Shown: in pieces, positions 25,380 to 34,935 of the stretch
Position numbering within the stretch: the first letter of the stretch is position 1
Layout of the letters: each line of letters begins with the position of its first letter
Source: Microbacterium forte
GTDB lineage: Bacteria; Actinomycetota; Actinomycetes; Actinomycetales; Microbacteriaceae
Direction of reading: 5' to 3'
Assembly (NCBI RefSeq): GCF_031885415.1
Contig: NZ_CP116871.1
Span: 1,302,001-1,366,000 of the forward strand
Length of the DNA: 64,000 bases
Made by a program: the position numbers and the translations under genes
The notes under the pieces: model-generated
Database searches by the model: none
Seen by the model: only the letters and a program-made list of their open reading frames with translations
What the model was told of the DNA's origin: nothing

Positions 25380-26411
25380 TCAGTAGGAGGCGGTGATCGT
25401 CCGCGTCGACCCGTCGAGCGCCATCGTCCCCCCGTAGGGAACGATCCACTGGGGCCGTGTGTGACCGAACGGCACGCCCACGCAGACGACCGCGTCGGGG
25501 TTGTACCGCGAGACCGTCTCGATGACGGCGTCTCGCTGCGCCGCGCGCAGCGCATCGGCCTCTGCCGGCGACGGCAGGAATTCGAAGTCGCTCACCGGCG
25601 GACGCGCGACGACCACGCCCGCGACGGCATCGAGGATCCCGCGCTCTCCCAAACCGCGCATCCAGCGTGCCACCCAGCTCGCCGGCGGACGCTCCTCGCT
25701 GGTCTCCAGCAGCAGGATGCCGCCGCGCAGGTCGTATGTCGTGGGCAGCCGGTCTGCGAGCGCGAGCGCGTCGATGCTCTCGAGGCACCCGCCCCACGTG
25801 CGTCCCTCGACGCGCGATGCCGGCCCGGCCCAGGCCCACTCATCGGTCGCGATCCGGTCGCCGTACTCGGTGAGCGATAGGGGGTCTGTCCAGCGCCGTC
25901 CCACGTCCTCCGACTCGCCTGGCTCGGTGATCTCGATCGTGCCGCCGTCGAGCAGCGCAGCGCGCAGTGAGCGCAGATGCACGTCGTCGACCGCCGGCCC
26001 AGGCCCCAGGTGCACTGCCGTGGACCCTCCGTAGTAGCCGCGGATGCCAAGCCCCCACAGCCAGTTGAGGATGTTGGTGTTGTCGCTGTAGCCCAGGAAC
26101 GGCTTGGGATCGGCCTGAGCGAGTGCGGCGTCGAGGTGCGGCACCACCAGGATCTGGTCATCGCCCCCGATCGTCGCGAGGATCGCGCGGATGCCGGGGT
26201 CGGCGAAGGCCGCGTTGACGTCGGCGGCCCGGGCTTCAGGGCTCGCGTCGAGCTGCCTGGTGGTCGGATACTCCACCGGGATCAGTCCGGTCAGCTGCTC
26301 GAGTCGTCGGAGAGCCTGCTCGTGGATCTCAGGCGCGACCGCAGGAGCAGCGAAGGCGGGCGACAGGACGGCGACTCGGTCGCCGGGGACGGGTTTCGAT
26401 GCAGACAGCAT
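25380..26411 (-). CDS. S66-family LD-carboxypeptidase-like protein (MccF/LdcA type)
   Basis: The 343-residue protein has the S66 layout: an N-terminal 'GDRVAVLSPAFAAPA', the nucleophile elbow 'FLGYSDNTNILNWLW' (Ser in GYSD) and a C-terminal lobe with 'GGCLESI', 'ETSEERPPASWVARWMRGLGERG' and 'VCVGVPFGHTRPQWIVPYGG', which supplies the Glu and His of the Ser-Glu-His triad. The family trims murein tetrapeptides (LdcA) or detoxifies microcin C-type compounds (MccF); the long form with GYSDNT is closer to MccF. GAGACT is placed 6 nt before the ATG, a leaderless-type promoter. Confidence 0.85.
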   Translation of the reverse strand: MLSASKPVPGDRVAVLSPAFAAPAVAPEIHEQALRRLEQLTGLIPVEYPTTRQLDASPEARAADVNAAFADPGIRAILATIGGDDQILVVPHLDAALAQADPKPFLGYSDNTNILNWLWGLGIRGYYGGSTAVHLGPGPAVDDVHLRSLRAALLDGGTIEITEPGESEDVGRRWTDPLSLTEYGDRIATDEWAWAGPASRVEGRTWGGCLESIDALALADRLPTTYDLRGGILLLETSEERPPASWVARWMRGLGERGILDAVAGVVVARPPVSDFEFLPSPAEADALRAAQRDAVIETVSRYNPDAVVCVGVPFGHTRPQWIVPYGGTMALDGSTRTITASY

Positions 26412-26446
26412 CGGTCCAGTCTCGCATCGCGCACGCCGCGCGATCC

Positions 26447-26490
26447 GTCAATTTATGTTGACATCTGCTGCACCGTCAACCAATATTGAC
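26447..26490. promoter_or_regulatory. Two GTCAA-N6-TTGAC palindromes over the small HTH gene promoter
   Basis: GTCAATTTATGTTGAC (26447-26462) and GTCAACCAATATTGAC (26475-26490) share perfect 5-bp arms and a 6-nt spacer and lie 28 bp apart. TTGACA (26458-26463) and AATATT (26482-26487), 18 bp apart, form a plausible -35/-10, so each palindrome overlaps one promoter element. This is a typical repressor arrangement. Confidence 0.7.
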
Positions 26491-26504
26491 GCAGGAGGTT
26501 CACG

Positions 26505-26711
26505 ATGACCATGAAGACCGCGATCGCCCAGGATGACGGCGGCGAGCCACTGTCCGAGCTCCACCGCCTCGCCGCCCTGCGCAGTGAACTGGCCCGCGCC
26601 GAAGAGACCCAGGTGAGACGCGCGCGCAATCTCGGGTACTCGTGGCAGGCGATCGCGAGCTCACTCGGTGTCTCGAAGCAGGCGGCGCACCGCCGATTCG
26701 GCAAGCACTGA
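26505..26711 (+). CDS. Small helix-turn-helix protein (68 aa)
   Basis: The 68-residue protein has a helical N-terminus (SELHRLAALRSELARAEE) and a C-terminal HTH 'ARNLGYSWQAIASSLGVSKQAAHRRFG', resembling the short AsnC/sigma-70 region 4-like HTH proteins seen beside ABC transporters in actinobacteria. An AGGAGG Shine-Dalgarno stands before the ATG, and two matching palindromes overlap the promoter, so autoregulation is likely. It precedes an ABC exporter by 78 bp on the same strand and may control it. No effector domain is present. Confidence 0.75.
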   Translation: MTMKTAIAQDDGGEPLSELHRLAALRSELARAEETQVRRARNLGYSWQAIASSLGVSKQAAHRRFGKH

Positions 26712-26789
26712 AACGCATACAGCCCATCCACAGAATCCGTCCTCGCACGAAGTACGGTCGAACTACCCCCTTTCAGAACGAGGTTCCGC

Positions 26790-28673
26790 ATGTCCAGCAC
26801 GGCGACATCACGCCGACGCGGACGCGGCGCGCAGCACGACGGTCCGCGCGCCACCTTCCGCCAGCTCCTCCCCTTCCTCTTCGAGCACAAGCGCACGCTC
26901 ATCGTCGTCGCGGTGCTCAGCGTCTTCGGAGCCGCCACGTCGCTCGCCCAACCACTGCTGGTGGGTCAGCTCATCGAAGCCGTGCAGTCCGATCAGGGAC
27001 TCGGCATCCTGGTCTGGGCCCTCGTCGGTCTCGTGATCGTGTCCTCGATCATCTCCGGCTACCAGCACTACCTGCTGCAGCGCACCGGCACCGCGGTCGT
27101 GTACTCCAGCAGGCGCAAGCTGATCTCGCGCATCCTGCACCTGCCGATCAGCGAGTTCGACGCCCGACGCACCGGCGACCTGGTGTCGCGCGTCGGCACC
27201 GACACGACGCTGCTCTACGCCGTGCTCACGCAGGGACTGGCGGATGCCGTCGGCAGCGCGATCCTGTTCCTCGGCGCTCTCATAGCGATGCTCGTGATCG
27301 ACCCCGTGCTGCTGCTGCTCATCGTCGTCGTGATCGGCGCCTCGGTCGTCGTCGTCACCGCGCTCAGCGGCCGCATCCGCACGGCATCCACCGCCCAGCA
27401 GGAGAAGGTCGGCGAGCTCGCCTCGGGCGTCGAGCGCGCGGTCGGCTCGATCCGCACCGTGCGCGCCTCCGGTGCGACGGAACGCGAGACCGAGACGGTG
27501 TCGGCCCTCGCCTCCGAGGCCTACGGCATCGGCGTGCGCATCGCCAAGATCTCCTCGCTCGTGGTTCCGATCGCGGGAGTCGCGCTGCAGGTCTCACTGC
27601 TCGTCGTGCTCGGCGTCGGCGGCTTCAGGGTCGCGGCCGGCACCATCACCATCGCGTCGCTGATCACGTTCATCCTGTTCCTGTTCATGCTCGTGATGCC
27701 GCTCGCGACCACGTTCGGCGCGATCACCTCGGTGAACCAGGCGCTCGGTGCTCTCGGTCGCATCCAGGAAGTGCTGAACCTGCCGATCGAGACCCAGCAC
27801 GATGCGGAGATCGCCGCGTCCTTCCCGCGCGACACCGCCGACCCTCTCGCCCCCGCGATCGAGTTCCGCGACGTGCGCTTCCGCTACCCCGAGAACGTGG
27901 TCGCCGCACGCCTGGCGGCCGCGAAGGAGGCGCAGACGCTTCTCGCCGATGCGCACCTCGAGCCGACGGACGACTCGGCTGTCACGGCAGAGCGTGAGGT
28001 CCTCCGCGGAGTCTCGTTCGCAGTGCCCCGCGGTGCTCGCGTCGCGCTCGTCGGCCCCAGCGGTGCAGGCAAGAGCACCATCCTCTCCCTCGTCGAGCGC
28101 TTCTACGACCCGACGGGCGGGTCGATCCGCCTCTACGGCCACGACTCGCGCACCTATCCGCGCGACGAGCTGCGCGCGCAGTTCGGCTATGTCGAGCAGG
28201 ATGCCCCCACGCTCGCCGGGACCCTCGGCGACAACCTGCGTCTCGCCTCGCCGAACGCCTCGGATGAGGACTGCGAGCAGGTGCTTCGCGCCGTGAACCT
28301 GGGCGACGTGCTCGAACGCGACCCGCTGGGACTCGAGGCCCCCGTCGGGGAAGACGGCGTGATGCTCTCGGGCGGAGAACGTCAGCGTCTGGCGATCGCC
28401 CGCGCCCTGCTCACCGATGCGCCGATCCTGCTGCTCGACGAGTCGACGTCGTCTCTCGACGGCGTGAACGAGCAGCGCATGCGCGAAGCCATCGACGCGG
28501 TGTCGACCGATCGCACGCTCATCGTCATCGCTCACCGACTGTCGACCGTCGTCGACAGCGACCTCATCGTGGTGCTGCAGGACGGCGCCGTGGTCGGTCA
28601 GGGCACTCACGCCGAGCTGATCGAGTCGACGCCGCTCTACCGCGATCTGGCGCGGCACCAGCTCCTCGCCTGA
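26790..28673 (+). CDS. ABC exporter, fused permease-ATPase (MsbA/MDR type)
   Basis: The 627-residue half-transporter has a six-helix membrane domain (about 20-320) and a nucleotide-binding domain with Walker A GPSGAGKST (about 422-430), signature LSGGERQRLAIARALL, Walker B ILLLDESTSSLD and H-loop IAHRLSTV. It probably works as a homodimer exporting lipids, drugs or peptides. The distance from the A-loop tyrosine (RYP) to Walker A is about 55 residues, roughly 30 more than usual, because of a helical, charged insertion (from 'NVVAARLAAAKEAQTLL' to 'AVTAER'). The small HTH gene upstream may regulate it. Confidence 0.9.
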   Translation: MSSTATSRRRGRGAQHDGPRATFRQLLPFLFEHKRTLIVVAVLSVFGAATSLAQPLLVGQLIEAVQSDQGLGILVWALVGLVIVSSIISGYQHYLLQRTGTAVVYSSRRKLISRILHLPISEFDARRTGDLVSRVGTDTTLLYAVLTQGLADAVGSAILFLGALIAMLVIDPVLLLLIVVVIGASVVVVTALSGRIRTASTAQQEKVGELASGVERAVGSIRTVRASGATERETETVSALASEAYGIGVRIAKISSLVVPIAGVALQVSLLVVLGVGGFRVAAGTITIASLITFILFLFMLVMPLATTFGAITSVNQALGALGRIQEVLNLPIETQHDAEIAASFPRDTADPLAPAIEFRDVRFRYPENVVAARLAAAKEAQTLLADAHLEPTDDSAVTAEREVLRGVSFAVPRGARVALVGPSGAGKSTILSLVERFYDPTGGSIRLYGHDSRTYPRDELRAQFGYVEQDAPTLAGTLGDNLRLASPNASDEDCEQVLRAVNLGDVLERDPLGLEAPVGEDGVMLSGGERQRLAIARALLTDAPILLLDESTSSLDGVNEQRMREAIDAVSTDRTLIVIAHRLSTVVDSDLIVVLQDGAVVGQGTHAELIESTPLYRDLARHQLLA

Positions 28674-28700
28674 CCAGGGTCACCTCGCGCACACACATGC

Positions 28701-28761
28701 GCGAAGGCGGGATGTCAGAGACCACTCAGCCATGGGTTCGCCTCAGCCATCCCGCCTTCGC
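28701..28761. terminator. Long-loop inverted repeat between ABC exporter and pckG
   Basis: GCGAAGGCGGGATG and CATCCCGCCTTCGC form a perfect 14-bp stem with a 33-nt loop in the gap between the convergent genes, likely a bidirectional terminator. A second hairpin, GCGCCGG/CCGGCGC (28793-28816), lies just 9 bp before the pckG stop. Confidence 0.6.
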
Positions 28762-28824
28762 GGTCTGGGGGTAGGGGGATCTGGAGTGTAGAGCGCCGGC
28801 TCCCCCGAACCGGCGCCCGGTCTG

Positions 28825-30687
28825 TCAGGCCCTGTCGAGGCGGTAGCGCAGCGAGGCGAGCTCGGCGCGCAGCGCGGCAGGCACCTTGTCTCCGAAGGTG
28901 TCGTAGAACTCCTCGGTGAGGTCGGCCTCGGTCTTCCAGGCTTCGGTGTCGATCGAGAAGAGCTCCTCGAGGTCGGCCTCCGGCACGTCGATGCCGTCGA
29001 GATTGAGGTCCTCGACCAGCGGCAGCCGACCGATCGGGCTGTCGATCGTCGACACCTCGCCCGACACGCGACGGATGATCCAGTCGACGACGCGCGAGTT
29101 GTCGCCGAATCCGGGCCACAGGAAGCGCCCGTCCGAACCGCGCCGGAACCAGTTGACCTGGAAGATGCGGGGTGCGCGGTCGAACCGCAGGCCCCGTCCG
29201 ACCTTCAGCCAGTGGCCGAAGTAGTCGGCCATGTTGTAGCCGCAGAACGGAAGCATCGCGAACGGATCCCGACGCAGTTCCCCGACCGTGCCCTCGGCGG
29301 CCGCCGTGCGCTCCGACGAGATGTTGGATCCGAGGAACACGCCATGAGTCCAGTCCGTGGCCTCGACCACGAGCGGCACGTTGGTCGCACGTCGTCCGCC
29401 GAAGAGGATGACGTCGAGCGGCACCGCCTCTTCCCAGTCCTCCGAGATCTGCGGGCACTGGGCGGCCGAGACCGTGAAGCGCGAGTTCGGGTGCGCGGCG
29501 GGGCGACCGGAGTCCGGCGTCCATGCGTTGCCCTCCCAGTCGGCGAGGTGAGGCGGAGCCTGATCGGTCAGGCCCTCCCACCACACGTCCCCGTCGGGGC
29601 GGAGCGCGACGTTCGTGAAGATCGTGTTGCCCCAGAGCGTCTCGACGGCCGTGACGTTGGTCGACTCACCCGTGCCCGGCGCGACGCCGAAGAACCCTGC
29701 CTCGGGGTTGATCGCCCAGAGGCGACCGTCTTCGCCCGGTCGGATCCACGCGATGTCGTCTCCGAGGGTCTCGACGCGCCACCCCGGAATGGTCGGGCGC
29801 AGCATGGCGAGGTTCGTCTTGCCGCACGCCGACGGGAACGCCGCAGCCACGTGGTAGGCCTTGCCCGCCGGATCGATCACGCGGATGAGCAGCATGTGCT
29901 CGGCCAGCCAGCCCTCGTCACGGGCGATGACCGAGGCGATGCGCAATGCGAAGCACTTCTTGGCGAGGATCGCGTTGCCGCCGTAGCCGGAGCCGAACGA
30001 GTAGACCTCGAGCGTCTCGGGGAAGTGCACGATGTACTTGTCGTCGTTGCACGGCCACTCGACATCGGGCTCTCCCTCGGCGAGCGGTGCGCCGACCGAG
30101 TGCACGGTCTTGACCCAGGGCGCGCCCTCGGCGATCTGACGGGTCACCGCGTCACCGACGCGGGTCATGATGCCGATGGATGCCACTGCGTAGGCGCTGT
30201 CGGTGACCTGGACGCCGATGTGCGAGAGCGGCCCGCCGACCGGCCCCATCGAGAACGGCACGACGAACATCGTGCGGCCTCGCATCGAGCCCTCGAAGAT
30301 CTCGGTCATCTTCTCGCGCATCTGCGCGGGAGGCGCCCAGTTGTTGGTCGGACCGGCATCCTCCTCGTTCTCCGACGAGATGTAGGTGCGGCCCTCGGTG
30401 CGGGCGACATCGCTGGGGTGCGAGCGGGCGAGGTACGAACCGGGACGCCACTCGGGGTTGAGCTTGATCAGCTTGCCCTCGTCGACGAGCCCCCGCAGCA
30501 GCCAGTCATTCTCGGCTCGCGAGCCGTCGACCCAGTGGATGGACGCCGGCTGTGTGAGAGCCGCGATCTCATCGACCCAGGCGGCGAGCTCAGCCATCGC
30601 AGGGGTGTCATACGTCGGAGCCGTCCCGAAGGTGCGCACAGGTGCGACAGATGATGCTCGGGGGGTGAAGACTTCGGCGATCGCCAT
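28825..30687 (-). CDS. pckG: Phosphoenolpyruvate carboxykinase (GTP)
   Basis: The 620-residue enzyme has the GTP-PEPCK signature: kinase-1a loop FPSACGKTN (284-292) with the reactive Cys288, '[21 protein letters not shown]', the guanine-binding region '[19 protein letters not shown]'-like block and the '[29 protein letters not shown]' segment (two parts). It converts oxaloacetate and GTP to PEP, CO2 and GDP, the first committed step of gluconeogenesis. It is divergent from an ScfR/RamB-like regulator across 109 bp. Length is normal, and no ATP-type PCK motifs are seen. Confidence 0.95.
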   Translation of the reverse strand: MAIAEVFTPRASSVAPVRTFGTAPTYDTPAMAELAAWVDEIAALTQPASIHWVDGSRAENDWLLRGLVDEGKLIKLNPEWRPGSYLARSHPSDVARTEGRTYISSENEEDAGPTNNWAPPAQMREKMTEIFEGSMRGRTMFVVPFSMGPVGGPLSHIGVQVTDSAYAVASIGIMTRVGDAVTRQIAEGAPWVKTVHSVGAPLAEGEPDVEWPCNDDKYIVHFPETLEVYSFGSGYGGNAILAKKCFALRIASVIARDEGWLAEHMLLIRVIDPAGKAYHVAAAFPSACGKTNLAMLRPTIPGWRVETLGDDIAWIRPGEDGRLWAINPEAGFFGVAPGTGESTNVTAVETLWGNTIFTNVALRPDGDVWWEGLTDQAPPHLADWEGNAWTPDSGRPAAHPNSRFTVSAAQCPQISEDWEEAVPLDVILFGGRRATNVPLVVEATDWTHGVFLGSNISSERTAAAEGTVGELRRDPFAMLPFCGYNMADYFGHWLKVGRGLRFDRAPRIFQVNWFRRGSDGRFLWPGFGDNSRVVDWIIRRVSGEVSTIDSPIGRLPLVEDLNLDGIDVPEADLEELFSIDTEAWKTEADLTEEFYDTFGDKVPAALRAELASLRYRLDRA

Positions 30688-30758
30688 GACTACTCCTTTG
30701 AAGTGAGGGGCGTTTCCTCCATCTTCTTCTGGTTCACACCCGACTTTTCGTCATTTCA

Positions 30759-30774
30759 TGCGATAAGAATCGCA
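30759..30774. promoter_or_regulatory. TGCGAT-N4-ATCGCA palindrome in the pckG/regulator intergenic region
   Basis: A perfect 6-bp inverted repeat with a 4-nt spacer sits between the divergent promoters, 11 bp upstream of the regulator's -10 TAGGAT (30785-30790). It is a candidate operator for the adjacent ScfR-like protein. Confidence 0.5.
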
Positions 30775-30796
30775 GTTCTTTCGATAGGATCAAGGA

Positions 30797-32239
30797 ATGG
30801 CTCCTTCCGGCATCCACCTCGCGACCCTCGGCCACCGAATCAGGCACCACCGCCTCGACAAGGGGTTCACGCTCGATGAGCTGGGCGCGCTCGTCGGCGT
30901 CGCGGGGTCGCAGCTGAGCCTGATCGAGAACGGCAAGCGAGAGCCGAAGCTCTCTCTGCTGCAGGCCATCGCGCTGGCCACGGGCACCGAGGTCACCGAT
31001 CTCATCTCCGGCGAGCCGCCGAACCGACGCGCCGCTCTCGAGATCGAGCTCGAGCGCGCGCAGGAGAGCCCGGTGTTCCGGCAGCTCGGCATCGCCCCGG
31101 TGCGCGTCACCAAGGGGATGAGCGACGACACGATCGAGTCGCTGCTCGGCCTGCACCGCGAGCTGCAGCGCCGAGAGCGCGAGGCGATCGCGACTCCCGA
31201 AGAGGCCAGGCGCGCGAACACCGAACTGCGCCTGCGGATGCGCGCGCAGAACAACTACCTCGCAGACATCGAGAGGCTCGCTGAGAAGCAGCTGCGGTCG
31301 GCCGGTCACGTGCAGGGGGCCCTCACCCACCGCACGGTGAGCATCATGGCGGAGAAGCTCGGCTTCGAGCTGATCTACGTCAACGACCTGCCGCACTCGA
31401 CGCGATCGGTCACCGACCTCGAGAACGGGCGGATCTACCTGCCTCCGGCATCGATCCCCGGAGGCCACGGCCTGCGCTCCATGGCGCTGCAGGCCATGGC
31501 GCACCGCCTGCTCGGCCACACGCCGCCGACCGACTACGCCGACTTCCTGCAGCAGCGGCTCGAGATCAACTACTTCGCCGCCTCGTGCCTGATGCCCGAG
31601 ACGGCCTCGGTCGCCTTCCTGCAGCAGGCGAAGAAGGACCGCAACCTCGCAGTCGAGGACTTCCGCGATGCGTTCGGCGTGACCCATGAAGCCGCCGGGA
31701 TGCGCATGACCAACCTGCTCACGCAGCACCTGGGGATGTCGCTGCACTTCCTCCGCGTCGATGCCACCGGCGCGATCACACGCGTCTACGAGAACGACGA
31801 TCTGCCCCTGCCGATGGATGTCACCGGCGCCGTCGAGGGGCAGCGGGTGTGTCGCAAGTTCCAGGCACGGGCGGCGTTCACGCAGCAGAACCGCACGAAC
31901 GAGCACCACCAGTACACCGACACGCCCTCCGGCACGTTCTGGTGCTCGACGCAGACCGGCGCATCGACCGACGGCGAGTTCTCGATCACGGTGGGCGTGC
32001 CCTTCGATGACGCCCGCTGGTGGCGCGGGCGCGAGACCGCCGACCGCGCGGTCTCCACCTGCCCTGACGAGGCATGCTGCCGCCGCCCCTCCGCCGACCT
32101 CACCGACCGGTGGAACGGCAAGGCCTGGCCCAGCGCCCGCGTGCACACGCACATGTTCTCGCCGCTGCCCCGTGGGGCGTTCCCCGGCGTCGACGACAAC
32201 GAGGTCTACAACTTCCTCGGGCGCCACGCGAGCGAGTGA
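30797..32239 (+). CDS. ScfR/RamB-like XRE regulator with IrrE-type domain
   Basis: The 480-residue protein has an N-terminal XRE HTH ('FTLDELGALVGVAGSQLSLIENGKREPKLSLL', 24-55), a long helical linker, an ImmA/IrrE-like central domain where the usual HExxH is changed to AHRLLGH (235-241), and the C-terminal DUF2083 domain with several Cys ('WCSTQTGASTDGEF', 'TCPDEACCRR'). This matches the short-chain-fatty-acyl regulator family (RamB in Corynebacterium), which controls acetate and gluconeogenic genes. Its divergence from pckG fits such a role. TAGGAT is 6 nt before the ATG, so the message is probably leaderless. Confidence 0.88.
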   Translation: MAPSGIHLATLGHRIRHHRLDKGFTLDELGALVGVAGSQLSLIENGKREPKLSLLQAIALATGTEVTDLISGEPPNRRAALEIELERAQESPVFRQLGIAPVRVTKGMSDDTIESLLGLHRELQRREREAIATPEEARRANTELRLRMRAQNNYLADIERLAEKQLRSAGHVQGALTHRTVSIMAEKLGFELIYVNDLPHSTRSVTDLENGRIYLPPASIPGGHGLRSMALQAMAHRLLGHTPPTDYADFLQQRLEINYFAASCLMPETASVAFLQQAKKDRNLAVEDFRDAFGVTHEAAGMRMTNLLTQHLGMSLHFLRVDATGAITRVYENDDLPLPMDVTGAVEGQRVCRKFQARAAFTQQNRTNEHHQYTDTPSGTFWCSTQTGASTDGEFSITVGVPFDDARWWRGRETADRAVSTCPDEACCRRPSADLTDRWNGKAWPSARVHTHMFSPLPRGAFPGVDDNEVYNFLGRHASE

Positions 32240-32260
32240 GCTGAGCCACGGCAGGCCGGA

Positions 32261-33307
32261 TCAGCCGCCGAGGAATCGGGTGAATCGCGCGAGAGCGCTG
32301 CGCACCGCTTCGTCGTCGGCGTCCGCCACGAAGAGTTCGGGGGCCGAGCCGAGCGAGGCACTCGCGTGCGTCCAGCATCCGATCACCCGACCGTCAGCGA
32401 TGATCGTCGCCCGCACCATGCCGTTCTTGCCCGGTCCGACCAGCGCGAGATGCTCGGGCGCGCACACCGCCGTGCGGTCGGCATACGAGATGTAGTACTC
32501 GTCGAAGGCTCCGAGCGCGAGCACGTCGGCGACGGAGGGCGAGCGACGGGGGCGAGCGCCCGACACGAACAGGCCCTCCTCGATCTCGACCACCCTGCCC
32601 GCGGCTCTGTCGCGCGCTTCTCGCGACCGGCCGAGCGTGAGCCCCGACCACCACGCGAAGTCGGCGACCCCGACCGGCCCGTGCCCGTCGACGTAACGCA
32701 CGAAGAGCTCGGCGAGTGGGTCGTCCGGCGCCGCATGCTCGCGGATGTGCTGTTCGACGAGCACGAAGCGCTGCTCGCGGCTCACCCGCTCTCGAGTGAC
32801 GACCGGTCCCTGGCAGATCAGGCCGTCGAGGGTCAGTTCGCTCAGCAGGTGGATGCCGCGCTGCCCGCTCGGGTCGATGCCGATACCGGAGAAGACCTCG
32901 AACATCTCGGCGCGCGTGAGGCCGCCGTCGCTCAGCCGCGGCACCACTGCAGCCACGGCGGCGTCGACCATCGTCCGGTCGATCCCGAGATCGCGTCGCC
33001 TGCCTGCCGCCTGCTGGCGCTGTCGGTCGCCGGTCACCGACAGCACCCAGCGCAGATCGCGGGCCGGGATGATGTGCAGGGTTCCGCGCATCGTCCACGC
33101 ACGCACCAGGTCTCCCCTGTCGAAGGCGCGATCGACCAGGTGCAGCGTGGGCTCTCTGTGTGTGCGCGCAGCGAGCGCCCAGCGTCCGGCGGTGAAGTCC
33201 TGGCTCTGCACCGCGAGCATGTGCGCCGCGGCGTCGGTCACCGAGGCCGCGGGAGCCGTGAGTCGATGCGAGCGCAGACGCTCGGACAGAAGGGATGCGG
33301 ACTTCAT
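32261..33307 (-). CDS. AlkZ/YcaQ-like winged-helix protein (HTH_42)
   Basis: The 348-residue protein starts 'RLTAPAASVTDAAAHMLAVQSQDF' and continues with 'AFDRGDLVRAWTMRGTLHIIPARDLRWVL', the conserved opening of the HTH_42 (DUF1006) family. The Q-x-Q motif at Gln34 and Gln36 corresponds to the catalytic QxQ of AlkZ, which unhooks DNA crosslinks and removes alkylated bases; other members of the family have no known activity. Three tandem winged-helix modules are expected. CATGAT at 6 nt before the ATG suggests a leaderless transcript. Confidence 0.82.
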   Translation of the reverse strand: MKSASLLSERLRSHRLTAPAASVTDAAAHMLAVQSQDFTAGRWALAARTHREPTLHLVDRAFDRGDLVRAWTMRGTLHIIPARDLRWVLSVTGDRQRQQAAGRRRDLGIDRTMVDAAVAAVVPRLSDGGLTRAEMFEVFSGIGIDPSGQRGIHLLSELTLDGLICQGPVVTRERVSREQRFVLVEQHIREHAAPDDPLAELFVRYVDGHGPVGVADFAWWSGLTLGRSREARDRAAGRVVEIEEGLFVSGARPRRSPSVADVLALGAFDEYYISYADRTAVCAPEHLALVGPGKNGMVRATIIADGRVIGCWTHASASLGSAPELFVADADDEAVRSALARFTRFLGG

Positions 33308-33341
33308 GCCCTCATCATGCCCGGTGCCGCCGACAGCGCCG

Positions 33342-34790
33342 TCACCCGTGCAGCGTCACCTCTCGGCGCTCGGGGAGCACGATCGGATGCGAGCCGGCCA
33401 TGACCTCGAGCACGCGGATCACCTGGCACGAGTATCCGTACTCGTTGTCGTACCAGACGTAGAGGACGACGTCCGTCTCGTTGGCGATGGTCGCGAGGCC
33501 GTCGACGATGCCCGCGCGGTGCGAGCCGACGAAGTCCGTCGACACGACCTCCGGGCTCTCGACGTAGTCGATCTGCTGACGCAGCTTCGAGTGCAGCGAG
33601 ACCCGACGCAGGTAGTCGTTGAGCTCGTCCTTGACTGCAGGGCGCTCGAGGCTCAGGTGCAGCACGGCCAGCGAGACGTCGGGCGTAGGCACCCGGATCG
33701 CGGAACCGGTGAGCTTGCCCTCGAGCTCGGGGAGCGCCCGTGCGACGGCTTTCGCTGCTCCGGTCTCGGTGATCACCATGTTCAGCACCGCAGAGCGACC
33801 CCGGCGATCACCGCTGTGGAAGTTGTCGATCAGGTTCTGATCGTTGGTGAACGAGTGCACCGTCTCGACATGCCCCCGGACGATCCCGTACGCCTCGTCG
33901 ACGGCCTTGAGCACGGGCGTGATCGCGTTCGTCGTGCACGAGGCCGCCGTGATGATGCGGTCGTCGGGCTCGATCGTGCCGTCGTTGATGCCGTGCACGA
34001 TGTTCTTCAGTGCGCCCTTGCCCGGGGCGGTGAGCAGCACGCGTGCGACGCCCGTGGATTCGAGGTGGCGGCTGAGACCCGCCTCGTCGCGCCAGCGCCC
34101 GGTGTTGTCGACGACGATCGCGTCGTGGATGTCGTATGCCGTGTAGTCGATCGTCGCGGGGTCGTCGGAGTAGATCACCTGGATGCGGGTGCCGTTCGCG
34201 ATGATCTGGTCGGCGTCCTCGTCGACCGTGACGGAACCGGCGAAGCGGCCGTGCACGGAGTCGCGCAGCAGCAGCGATGCGCGCTTGACGAGGTCGTTCT
34301 CCGAGCCTCGGCGCACGACGATGGCACGCAGCCGCAGACCGCTGCCACCGCCGTTGTGCGCGATGAGGATGCGGGCGAGCAGGCGCCCGATGCGTCCGAA
34401 GCCGTAGAGCACGACATCGGTGGGCGCCGCGGCGACCGCACCGACCGCGGGCGCGAGGGCGTCGGCCAGATAGACGTCGAGAGGCAGGTCGCTGTCGGCG
34501 TGACCTGCGACGAGGCGCGCCAGGTCGAGCGACGATGCACCCGGGGCGAGGTCATGAACGCCCTCGAGCACCGCGAGGGTCTCATCCACTGCGAGCCGTT
34601 CGTGCCCGAGCTGCGCCACTCGGTCGTGCACCTCGACGATGCCGGTGGCGGAGAGTCCCAGCAGTCGGTGTCCGTGGAGCGAGGTGACCACGTCACGCTC
34701 GCGCTTGAGTGCGCCGATGAGCGGGATCATCCGCTCGGCCAGCTCTTCTCTCGCCGTCCAGTCGTCATGGGGTGCGGCGGTTACGTTCAT
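33342..34790 (-). CDS. Long-form glyceraldehyde-3-phosphate dehydrogenase (GapB-like)
   Basis: The 482-residue enzyme contains a complete GAPDH core: Rossmann start FGFGRIGRL-like 'YGFGRIGRLLARILI' (about 131), the catalytic block ASCTTNAITPVL, 'GDRRGRSAVLNMVITETGAAKAVA' and the end 'VLYVWYDNEYGYSCQVIRVLEVM'. An N-terminal extension of about 125 residues, mainly helical, marks the 480-aa GapB-type found in actinobacteria, used in the gluconeogenic direction with NADP. This fits the neighbouring pckG and ScfR-like regulator, though they are not in one operon. The ATG is close to 34790 with no better alternative. Confidence 0.9.
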   Translation of the reverse strand: MNVTAAPHDDWTAREELAERMIPLIGALKRERDVVTSLHGHRLLGLSATGIVEVHDRVAQLGHERLAVDETLAVLEGVHDLAPGASSLDLARLVAGHADSDLPLDVYLADALAPAVGAVAAAPTDVVLYGFGRIGRLLARILIAHNGGGSGLRLRAIVVRRGSENDLVKRASLLLRDSVHGRFAGSVTVDEDADQIIANGTRIQVIYSDDPATIDYTAYDIHDAIVVDNTGRWRDEAGLSRHLESTGVARVLLTAPGKGALKNIVHGINDGTIEPDDRIITAASCTTNAITPVLKAVDEAYGIVRGHVETVHSFTNDQNLIDNFHSGDRRGRSAVLNMVITETGAAKAVARALPELEGKLTGSAIRVPTPDVSLAVLHLSLERPAVKDELNDYLRRVSLHSKLRQQIDYVESPEVVSTDFVGSHRAGIVDGLATIANETDVVLYVWYDNEYGYSCQVIRVLEVMAGSHPIVLPERREVTLHG

Positions 34791-34935
34791 CTGCGTCCTT
34801 GCATGTGTGAGCGCGCCGAGGTCGCCGGCGCGCGAGATTGCCGGGTGAGCTTCGGGGGATGCCTCCAGGGTACGCGCCGCGCGGCGGGGTTCAGAAATCG
34901 CGGCCTCCGCCCGCCGTTCACCTGCGCGACAGGGA

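Noticed and set aside
30734..32227. 497-codon minus-strand frame opposite the ScfR-like regulator
   Set aside because: Antisense shadow; the plus-strand protein has complete HTH and DUF2083 domains.
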